Below, piece by piece: positions 1-5,529 of a stretch of DNA of 6,337 nucleotides (position 1 is its first letter; the number at the start of each line of letters is the position of its first letter). Origin of the DNA: Deltaproteobacteria bacterium (GTDB taxonomy: Bacteria > Myxococcota_A > UBA796 > UBA2385); assembly GCA_015489145.1 (NCBI GenBank), contig WGAH01000922.1, positions 1-6,337 on the forward strand. The letters run 5' to 3'. A program made the translations under genes and the position numbers. The notes under the pieces are model-generated. The model searched no databases. It saw nothing but the letters and a program-made list of their open reading frames with translations, and was not told the origin of the DNA.

Positions 1-832
1 CCTCGCACTGGGTGACCGAGCGGATGAACCAGATGTCGTAGGTGCCGGTCCAGGTCTTGGCCTCGTCGTCCCACTCGAAGTGCTCGATCGTGCTGCCGCC
101 GACCGGGTTGCCGTGGTTGACGGGATCGTTGGTGAGGTAGGCGCCGACGAGCAGCCTGCCCGTGTTCGGGTCGAAACCGCTGATACCGAGGGTGTACTCG
201 CCGGTGGCCGTGCCGTCGGTGTAGACCGGCGTGACCCGCAGGGCGTAGGTGCTGCCGGGGCTGAAGGTGTCGGCGTCGAGGGTGATCTCGACGTGGCCGC
301 CCGTGCCCTCGCTGCTGGCCTCGGCCACCTTGTAGTAGGGGTCGGCGTCGCCGGTGTCGATGTCGGCGGCGCTCATGTCGAAGAGCTCGAGGGTGTAGAC
401 CGTGCTGTCGGCATAGCTCGGCGCGCCGGTGTCGGGCACGCCGCCGGTGTCGCCCGAGGTCGTGGCGTCGAAATCCATGGTGATCGTGAAGGTGCCGTCC
501 TCGGCGAGCTGCGCGCCGGGGGTGGGCGAGAGCACGTAGATGTCGACGTCCACGTCGGCGTCGGGGTCGCTGGCATCGGGGAAGCCCCGGGTCTTGCCGC
601 TCACCGACATGTAGCGGTAGGTGATCGTGGGGAGCTCGGTGAGCGCGGCGTCCCAGGTGTCGTTGTTCTCGCCGCGCAGGGTGTCCTTGCCCTCTTCCGC
701 GGTGCCGGGCGTGAGGATCGCCGTACCGCGAATCTCGGCGCGGTTGATGCCCTGTTCGGGCTGGTGGCAGGCCGAGGCCACGCCACCGAGGGCGAGCAGG
801 AGGAAGCGCGTGCTGTACGGGTTGCGGGGCAT
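1..832 (-). CDS. Secreted lipoprotein of unknown function, C-terminus beyond the window
   Basis: The reading frame starts at ATG 832-830 and stays open to the left edge, giving 277 residues with no stop, so the gene is partial. The N-terminus has basic residues R3 and R9, a hydrophobic stretch FLLLALGGV (10-18) and the lipobox-like ASAC ending at Cys22, which suggests export, lipidation at Cys22 and anchoring in the outer membrane (His at +2, no Asp retention signal). The mature part is acidic and rich in Thr, Gly and Asp. Residues about 92-220 look like a beta-sandwich of the bacterial pre-peptidase C-terminal (PPC) kind: DVDIYVLS (94-101), STVYTLELFD (143-152), then SPGSTYALRV (191-200) and GEYTLGISG (211-219). 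A low-complexity DTGGVPDTGAP insert sits at 128-138. The PPC assignment is by eye and tentative. The start overlaps the receptor stop by one base (TGATG), so the two are probably translated together, suggesting a surface partner of the receptor. No catalytic motif was seen. Confidence 0.8.
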   Translation of the reverse strand, partial: MPRNPYSTRFLLLALGGVASACHQPEQGINRAEIRGTAILTPGTAEEGKDTLRGENNDTWDAALTELPTITYRYMSVSGKTRGFPDASDPDADVDVDIYVLSPTPGAQLAEDGTFTITMDFDATTSGDTGGVPDTGAPSYADSTVYTLELFDMSAADIDTGDADPYYKVAEASSEGTGGHVEITLDADTFSPGSTYALRVTPVYTDGTATGEYTLGISGFDPNTGRLLVGAYLTNDPVNHGNPVGGSTIEHFEWDDEAKTWTGTYDIWFIRSVTQCE

Positions 833-3663
833 CAGAACTCTCCTCGCAGGCCGAACTGGAAGTAGCGGGGCTGCTGCCGGGCCAGCGGCGAGCCGAACTG
901 GATGTGCCCGTCGCTGTCGACGAGGGGGTCGCCGTTGGGGTCGTAGGCCGCCGACTGGACCGCGGTGACGGTGCGGTCGTTGAAGACGTTGAAGCACTCG
1001 GCGGTGAGGTCCCAGGTGGTCTGCCCGGCGGCGATGGTGAGGCCGGCCTTCAGGTCGAGGCGGGAATACGCCGGCAGGCGGTAGTCGCCGTCGATGGGCT
1101 CGTCGTGGTTGTACCAGCCGCCGTAGACGCTGTTGTAGTAGGCCGGACGGTAGGGCGTGCCCGAGCTGATCTGGTAGTTCCAGCCGAACAGGTAGCCGAG
1201 GGCCGTGTTGCTCGTGAGGTCGAGGGCCCACGGTTCGCGCCAGGAACCCGCGATCTTGATGGAGTGGGGCACGTCGTAGGGCATGAGCCCGACTTCGTAC
1301 TGCTGCTGCGGCGCGAAGTCGAACTGCACCGGGGTCATGCCCTGGCTGAGGTCGTTGCGGGCGCGGCCGTAGGCGCGGCTCCAGGTGTAGGAGGCGATCA
1401 TGCCCCAGTGCTCGTCGAACTGCTTGTTGGCCTGCAGCTCGACCGAGGTGTACCGCACGAAGGCCTCATCCGGGGTGCGAAGCCGGTAGCGGAGCTCGCC
1501 CGTGCCGTCGCGGGTACCGATCATCTCGCTGCCCGTCTCGTCGTAGATCGCGTTGACCTCGTCGTCTTCCCACATGTTGCGCGTGTACTTGTAGGTGAAG
1601 CCGAGGTCGAGGCCCCAGCCCCCGCCGAGGTCGCGGGCGATGCCGACGTCGTACTCGTCGGAGTTGGGGTTCTTGATGTCGTCGTGCAGCAGCACCACGT
1701 CGGAGCTGACCGTCGAGGGCGAGGACGACCAGTCGTTCTCCTGGTCGCTCCAGGAGCTGACGCTGTAGGAACCGCCCCGGGAGAGGATGCTGGAGATCTC
1801 GAGCCAGCCGCTGTCGTAGAAACGGCCGTAGTAGGCGTGGACGCGGGTGCGGCCGTCGCCGGTGAGATCGTAGGCGGCGCCGAAGCGCGGGGCGAAGGTG
1901 ACCGTGTCGAAGACGGACTCGCCGTCGGCGTTGAAGAACTGGCTGTAGTCGACGCGGAGCCCGGGCCGGATCGTCAGGCGGTCGACCGGGTTGTAGCGGT
2001 CCTGGACGTACCAGCTCCCAATCATGCCGGAAAGCGTGGTCTCGCCGTTGTCCTCCCACAGGTAGCGCTGCGAGGGGACGTAGCTGGACAGGTCGGCGGG
2101 ATCGTCGCCGGTGTAGGTGTAGTAGACGATGCCGTAGGTGTCCTGGCCGGGGATCACCTCGTAGGAGGACAGCCAGTCGCCCTGGAGCCCGGTCTTGAGC
2201 TGGTGCTTGCCGAGCAGGTGCGCGAAGCGGGTGTAGGCGAAGGAGCCGGAGTAGCGCTTGCGCTTCGTGTAGTAGGCGGTGGTCTCGGGGCCGTAGGAGA
2301 AGCCGTCGGCGTCGGCGGCCTCCCAGGAACCGAACTCGGAGGAGGCCAGGATCTCGTCGGCGTTCTTGCACCAGCCGTACTCGTCGTAGCCGGTACACTG
2401 GGTCTTCCACTGGATCGGCCGCGAGCGGATGTAGCTGTTGCTCGCCGAGATCTGCGCGTCGACGATGGTGTCGGCGTTCGGCGTCCACTGCTCGCCGATG
2501 CTGGACAGCCAGCCGCCCTGCTGCCACCAGTTCTCGGCCGAGGGCAGGGTGTAGGGGTCGGCGTCGGCGTTCTCGATGTCGGTGGGATCGCCCTGGGCGT
2601 GGATCCAGATGCGGTGGTCGGTGTTCGGCTTCCAGGTGAGCTTGCCGAACAGGTAGGCGCTGCGCCACTTTCGCGACTGCATGGGGAACTCGGCCGGGCG
2701 GCCCACCGAGTCCGGCACGCGGGCGGTGCTGACGTTGAGGTTGCCCTGCACGCTGGTGAAGAACCAGAGCTCGTCCTTCAACACGGGCCCGCCGAAGTTG
2801 ATGGCGAGGCTGCGGTCGATGCTGTCGGGCTGCTCGTCGGGATCGATGCGGCCGTTGCCGTTCTCGTCGTAGGCGTCGATCTCGTCGGCGAGGGGCTTGT
2901 AGACCTGGGTCTTCGTGCCGCTGCTGAGGAACTGGAGGTCGCCGTGGTACTCGTTGCCGCCGGAGCGGGTGACGATCTGGATCGCCCCGCCCATGCTGCG
3001 CCCGTACTCGGCGTCCATGCCGCCGGTGATGACCTGGACCTCCTCGATGGCGTCGTAGTTCATGTTCATCGAGAAGGTGTTGGTGAGCGGATCGGTCGTG
3101 TTGACGCCGTCGACGTAGTACTGGTTGCCCCGCGCCCAGGAGCCCCGGATGTTGTTGTTGCCGGTGCCGTTGTCGACGACGCCCGGCGCCAGGGTGGTGG
3201 CGGTCTGGTAGTCGCGGCCCGGGTTCGGGATGTCGCGGAGCATCTGCTTGGAGACGACGACCCCGCTGCGCACCGAGGAGGTGTCGACCACCGGCGCGGT
3301 GCTCTCGACCACCAGCGCCTCGCCGGCGACGGCGACCTCGAGGGTGATGTCGGCGCGGGTGGTGAGGCCGCTGGAGACGGTGGCGGTGACCACCGCGGTG
3401 TTGAAGCCGGCCTTGACCGCCTCGACCCGGTAGTCGCCGGGGGGCAGGCCGACGAAGCGGAAATCGCCGTCGGGGCCGGTCTCGGCCGACCGGCCGCCCT
3501 GCATCTGGGGCGAGGTGAGGTTGACCGTGACCCCGGGGACGGCGAGGCCGTCGACATCCGTCACGCGACCCTCGAGCTGGCCGGTGAGATCGAGGGCCAG
3601 GGCGGGAAGCGAGAGGATGAGGAGGATCAGCGCGGTGAACAACCGGATCGGAACGCGTCGCAT
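832..3663 (-). CDS. Oar-like TonB-dependent outer-membrane receptor
   Basis: This is a complete 943-residue protein. A signal peptide covers residues 1-24 (RR at 2-3, hydrophobic ALILLILSLPALA, cleavage near ALA/LD). A carboxypeptidase-regulatory-like beta-sandwich follows at about 27-112 (GRVTDVDGLAVPGVTV, then GPDGDFRFVGLPPGDYRVE). The TonB plug is at about 116-236, with YYVDGVNTTDP (182-192) and the plug end EEVQVITGGMDAEYGRSMGG (207-226), then IVTRSGGNEYHG. The rest is a beta-barrel with alternating aromatic strands and DLTGDGRT at 599-606, as is common in Oar relatives. It ends in Phe943, the usual outer-membrane insertion signal. Length and order fit the Oar/carboxypeptidase-regulatory branch of TonB-dependent transporters, which take up or bind large ligands using the proton-motive force through TonB-ExbBD. 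The ligand is unknown, and no SusD-like partner is visible in the window. Oddities are an EF-hand-type loop at 266-277 and a CX8C pair at 423/432. A minus-strand ribosome site GAGGGAG (3668-3674) supports the ATG start. It lies upstream of, and is coupled to, the lipoprotein. Confidence 0.93.
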   Translation of the reverse strand: MRRVPIRLFTALILLILSLPALALDLTGQLEGRVTDVDGLAVPGVTVNLTSPQMQGGRSAETGPDGDFRFVGLPPGDYRVEAVKAGFNTAVVTATVSSGLTTRADITLEVAVAGEALVVESTAPVVDTSSVRSGVVVSKQMLRDIPNPGRDYQTATTLAPGVVDNGTGNNNIRGSWARGNQYYVDGVNTTDPLTNTFSMNMNYDAIEEVQVITGGMDAEYGRSMGGAIQIVTRSGGNEYHGDLQFLSSGTKTQVYKPLADEIDAYDENGNGRIDPDEQPDSIDRSLAINFGGPVLKDELWFFTSVQGNLNVSTARVPDSVGRPAEFPMQSRKWRSAYLFGKLTWKPNTDHRIWIHAQGDPTDIENADADPYTLPSAENWWQQGGWLSSIGEQWTPNADTIVDAQISASNSYIRSRPIQWKTQCTGYDEYGWCKNADEILASSEFGSWEAADADGFSYGPETTAYYTKRKRYSGSFAYTRFAHLLGKHQLKTGLQGDWLSSYEVIPGQDTYGIVYYTYTGDDPADLSSYVPSQRYLWEDNGETTLSGMIGSWYVQDRYNPVDRLTIRPGLRVDYSQFFNADGESVFDTVTFAPRFGAAYDLTGDGRTRVHAYYGRFYDSGWLEISSILSRGGSYSVSSWSDQENDWSSSPSTVSSDVVLLHDDIKNPNSDEYDVGIARDLGGGWGLDLGFTYKYTRNMWEDDEVNAIYDETGSEMIGTRDGTGELRYRLRTPDEAFVRYTSVELQANKQFDEHWGMIASYTWSRAYGRARNDLSQGMTPVQFDFAPQQQYEVGLMPYDVPHSIKIAGSWREPWALDLTSNTALGYLFGWNYQISSGTPYRPAYYNSVYGGWYNHDEPIDGDYRLPAYSRLDLKAGLTIAAGQTTWDLTAECFNVFNDRTVTAVQSAAYDPNGDPLVDSDGHIQFGSPLARQQPRYFQFGLRGEF
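838..845 (-). promoter_or_regulatory. Ribosome binding site of the lipoprotein, inside the receptor gene
   Basis: On the minus strand GAGGAGAG is read just before the ATG at 832; the GAGGAG core is followed by a 7-base spacer. It lies within the last codons of the receptor (GLRGEF, stop 834-832), so initiation of the lipoprotein probably depends on ribosomes finishing the receptor. This fixes the chosen lipoprotein start. Confidence 0.75.
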
Positions 3664-3667
3664 GCAG

Positions 3668-3674
3668 CTCCCTC
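3668..3674 (-). promoter_or_regulatory. Ribosome binding site of the receptor gene
   Basis: GAGGGAG is read on the minus strand, four bases before the ATG at 3663-3661 (the GAGG part is seven bases away). It supports this start, which also gives a proper signal peptide. Confidence 0.6.
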
Positions 3675-3692
3675 ACAGCTTGGCACCGCGCA

Positions 3693-3721
3693 AGGCTAAG
3701 CCATCGAGCAGGCCATCGCAA
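3693..3721 (-). promoter_or_regulatory. Weak candidate promoter for the receptor-lipoprotein pair
   Basis: The -35-like box TTGCGA (four of six matches to TTGACA) and the -10-like box TAGCCT (three of six matches to TATAAT) have ideal 17-base spacing and lie 30 bases before the receptor ATG. In a genome this GC-rich, such matches can arise by chance and sigma preferences may differ, so this is only a lead. Confidence 0.25.
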
Positions 3722-3797
3722 CGGACGATGCGGACAGCTTCTGACCGAGCCCCGGCCCCTCGCCCTGGTTAGGTCCGCGACGATCCCGCCCTCTCCC

Positions 3798-3802
3798 GGA
3801 GG
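3798..3802 (+). promoter_or_regulatory. Ribosome binding site that fixes the TTG start of xthA
   Basis: A perfect GGAGG is followed by a 7-base spacer and TTG at 3810-3812. The protein then begins MRVTTWNINSV, matching the N-terminus expected for exonuclease III (usually MKI.TWNVNS), and no ATG is suitably placed. This decides for the rare TTG codon. Confidence 0.8.
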
Positions 3803-3809
3803 TGCCGCC

Positions 3810-4583
3810 TTGCGCGTCACGACCTGGAACATCAACTCGGTTCGCGCCCGCCTCCACCTGCTCGGAGACTGGCTCGACGACCGCCGCCCCGACGTCCTCT
3901 GCCTGCAGGAACTCAAGTGCCGCGACGAGGACTTCCCCGCCGCGGTCTTCGAGGAGCGCGGCTACAACCTCGCCGTGTTCGGCCAGAAGTCCTACAACGG
4001 CGTCGCCATCGCCTCGCTGCACCCCATCGACGCCGTCGTCCGCGGCCTTCCCGTCGACGACGGCGAGGCCCGGGGGCTCGCCGCCACCACCGGCGGCCTG
4101 CGCGTGGTGAACGTCTACGTGGTCAACGGCCGCGAGGTCGGCCACGAGCAGTACCACCGCAAGCTCGCCTGGCTCGGCGCCCTGCGGGACTGGCTCGACG
4201 CCGACGCCACCCCGGGCGACGACCTCGTCCTCTGCGGCGACTTCAACATCGCCCCCGCCGACGCCGACGTCCACGACCCCGAACTCTGGCGCGACCGGGT
4301 CCTGTGCAGCGAACCCGAGCGCGCCCGCTTCCGGGAGCTCCTCGACTGGGGGCTCACCGACGCCTGGCGCCACCTCCACCCCGACGCGTCCGGCCGCTAC
4401 GCCCACACCTGGTGGGACTACCGCGGGCGGGGCTTCCAGCGGGGCCTCGGCCTGCGGATCGACCACCACCTCGTCACCGCCCCGGTCCTGGCGCGCACCC
4501 GCGGCGTCACCATCGACCGCGAGGCCCGCAAGGCCGCCCGCCCCAGCGACCACGCGCCCGTCCACCTCGACCTCGACCCGTGA
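3810..4583 (+). CDS. xthA: Exodeoxyribonuclease III (AP endonuclease, EEP family)
   Basis: This protein of 257 residues (E. coli enzyme 268) is a Mg-dependent cytoplasmic nuclease of base-excision repair. It cleaves 5' to abasic sites and removes 3' blocking groups and nucleotides from duplex DNA. The endonuclease/exonuclease/phosphatase fold is complete. TWNINSVRAR (5-14) contains the conserved Asn7. LCLQELK (30-36) contains the metal ligand Glu34, at the same number as in E. coli. SYNGVAI is at 61-67, NVYVVNG at 101-107 and GDFNIAP at 143-149 (Asp144, Asn146). TWWDYR is at 200-205, LRIDHHLVT at 215-223 (Asp218), and the catalytic pair SDHAPV at 246-251 (Asp247, His248) closes the protein. 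All key residues are present, so it should be active. The usual Pro of the Y.PNG motif is Val105 here. It uses a TTG start after GGAGG. It appears to be the first gene of the plus-strand operon, 22 bases ahead of the CobW-type gene. Functional link to its neighbours is not evident. Confidence 0.96.
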   Translation: MRVTTWNINSVRARLHLLGDWLDDRRPDVLCLQELKCRDEDFPAAVFEERGYNLAVFGQKSYNGVAIASLHPIDAVVRGLPVDDGEARGLAATTGGLRVVNVYVVNGREVGHEQYHRKLAWLGALRDWLDADATPGDDLVLCGDFNIAPADADVHDPELWRDRVLCSEPERARFRELLDWGLTDAWRHLHPDASGRYAHTWWDYRGRGFQRGLGLRIDHHLVTAPVLARTRGVTIDREARKAARPSDHAPVHLDLDP

Positions 4584-4594
4584 GCCGCGCCCCC

Positions 4595-4600
4595 GGGAGG
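4595..4600 (+). promoter_or_regulatory. Ribosome binding site that fixes the GTG start of the CobW-type gene
   Basis: GGGAGG in the 22-base gap after xthA is followed by a 5-base spacer and GTG at 4606. It places the start ten residues ahead of the Walker A motif, as normal for the family. Confidence 0.75.
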
Positions 4601-4605
4601 TCCGC

Positions 4606-5529
4606 GTGAAGCGCATCCCCTGCCTCGTCGTGAGCGGCTACCTCGGCAGCGGCAAGACCACCCTCGTCCGGCGCCTCCTCGGCGCCGCCGCCGCGGCGGG
4701 GCGCCGCGCCTCCTACGTGTCCAACGAGTTCGGCGAGCTCGGGGTCGACGCGGCGGCCCTCGGCGAAAGCGACGGCTTCGTCGAGATCGCGGGGGGCTGC
4801 ATCTGCTGCGCCCTCAACGACCAGCTCTACCAGACCCTGCTCCGCCTCCGCGATCGCCTCGATCCCGACGCGATCATCGTCGAGACCAGCGGCCTGGCCG
4901 TGCCCAGCGAGGTGCAGCTCACCTTCTACCAGCCGCCGATCTGCGACTGGGTGGCCGAGGAATCCGTCGTCACCGTCGTCAGCGCCGAACAACTCGCCGA
5001 CGGCGCCGAGGTGGAGGGCGTCTTTCGCGAGCAGATCGAGACCGCCGACCTCGTGCTCCTCAACAAGGCCGACCTGGTGCCCCCGGAACGCCTCCCCGAC
5101 CTCGAAGCCGCGATCCACGCGATGAACCCCGGCGTGCCCGTCGTGCGGACGGTTCACTGCGATCTCGACCTGCGGGTGGTCTACGCCGGCACCAGCCGCG
5201 ACCCGACCCGCTCCACCCCGGCGCCGGTGGACCACGGCGAGCACGCCCACGACGCCTACGCCAGCGCCGTGCACCCGGTGCCCCGCCTCCCCGACGAGGA
5301 CGCCCTTCGCGCCTGGCTCGCCGGGCTGCGCGGCCCCGACACCCTGCGGGTCAAGGGCTTTGCCCGCGCCGGAGGCGCCGTGTTCAGCGTGCAGGGCGTC
5401 GGCCGGCGGCTGGAGGTGGTGCCCGTCCAGGACCCCGTTCCCGCCGACATCCTCGACCGCATCGTCGTGATCGGGCGGCGCGATCCCCGCCCCGGCGCGG
5501 TTATGGAGCGCGCCCGGAGGACCCCATGA
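4606..5529 (+). CDS. CobW/COG0523-family GTPase, probable metallochaperone
   Basis: This 307-residue G3E-family P-loop GTPase is about the size of YjiA (318). Walker A GYLGSGKTT is at 11-19. Switch I NEFGELGVD is at 40-48, with the family's acidic residues. The signature metal-binding CXCC lies in GGCICCAL (63-70; Cys65, Cys67, Cys68). The Walker B-side ETSGLAVP is at 93-100, and the guanine-specificity NKAD at 153-156. A short His-containing linker (His210, His213, His215, His223) leads to the CobW C-terminal domain at about 228-290, with the typical DTLRVKGFA (245-253) and FSVQGVGRRLEV. Family members use GTP hydrolysis to deliver or insert a metal (cobalt for cobalamin, zinc under limitation, or iron/cobalt for nitrile hydratase); which metal applies here cannot be read from the sequence. 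The gene follows xthA closely and its last codons overlap the start of the aconitase-like gene by ATGA, so the two are probably translated in concert. No cobalamin gene or Zur-like box is seen nearby, so a plain CobW or ZigA name is not justified. Confidence 0.93.
   Translation: MKRIPCLVVSGYLGSGKTTLVRRLLGAAAAAGRRASYVSNEFGELGVDAAALGESDGFVEIAGGCICCALNDQLYQTLLRLRDRLDPDAIIVETSGLAVPSEVQLTFYQPPICDWVAEESVVTVVSAEQLADGAEVEGVFREQIETADLVLLNKADLVPPERLPDLEAAIHAMNPGVPVVRTVHCDLDLRVVYAGTSRDPTRSTPAPVDHGEHAHDAYASAVHPVPRLPDEDALRAWLAGLRGPDTLRVKGFARAGGAVFSVQGVGRRLEVVPVQDPVPADILDRIVVIGRRDPRPGAVMERARRTP
5516..5520 (+). promoter_or_regulatory. Ribosome binding site of the aconitase-like gene, inside the CobW-type gene
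   Basis: GGAGG lies five bases before ATG 5526 and within the last codons of the preceding gene (stop TGA 5527-5529). The ATGA overlap with an internal Shine-Dalgarno is the usual layout for translational coupling and confirms the start. Confidence 0.75.

Larger units (their letters stand above)
3664..3809. promoter_or_regulatory. Divergent intergenic control region between the receptor and xthA
   Basis: These 146 bases separate two genes transcribed away from each other, so the promoters of both operons are expected here. It is less uniformly GC-rich than the coding sequence. On the minus strand, TTGCGA (3721-3716) and TAGCCT (3698-3693) are 17 bases apart and could form a weak sigma-70-type promoter, leaving a leader of roughly 20-25 bases. 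The heptamer GCCATCG occurs twice with a 12-base period (3700-3706 and 3712-3718), inside this candidate promoter. The second copy pairs with CGATG at 3726-3730 as a 5-base dyad with a 7-base loop. For the plus strand I found no convincing -35/-10 pair. No terminator or small gene is seen. Confidence 0.45.

Noticed and set aside
1..832. SusD-like partner lipoprotein
   Set aside because: No TPR-like helical repeats; the visible part is beta-rich, Thr/Gly/Asp-rich and PPC-like.
80..865. A 261-codon plus-strand frame over the lipoprotein
   Set aside because: Mirror of the lipoprotein coding sequence. The minus strand has a signal peptide, lipobox, ribosome site and coupling to the receptor.
899..940. 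A second EF-hand loop in the receptor at residues 908-919 (DPNGDPLVDSDG)
   Set aside because: It has Asp/Asn at positions 1, 3, 5 and 9 but Pro at position 6 and Gly at position 12, so it fails two key positions.
904..3699. A 931-codon open frame on the plus strand, antisense to the receptor
   Set aside because: Its translation is a monotonous Val/Ala/Gly/Asp-rich sequence, as expected from reading a codon-biased GC-rich gene backwards. It has no recognisable domain, while the opposite strand encodes a clear TonB-dependent receptor.
3731..3797. A sigma-70 promoter for the plus-strand operon
   Set aside because: The only -35/-10-like words (TTCTGA at 3739 and TTAGGT at 3769) are 24 bases apart, too far for a normal promoter.
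1466..3916. An 816-codon minus-strand frame overlapping the receptor in another phase
   Set aside because: It is Arg/Pro/His-rich, low-complexity out-of-frame translation of the receptor and the start of xthA, with no domain.
3696..4616. A 306-codon minus-strand frame opposite xthA
   Set aside because: Val/Gly/Ala-rich shadow of xthA, whose catalytic motifs are all intact on the plus strand.
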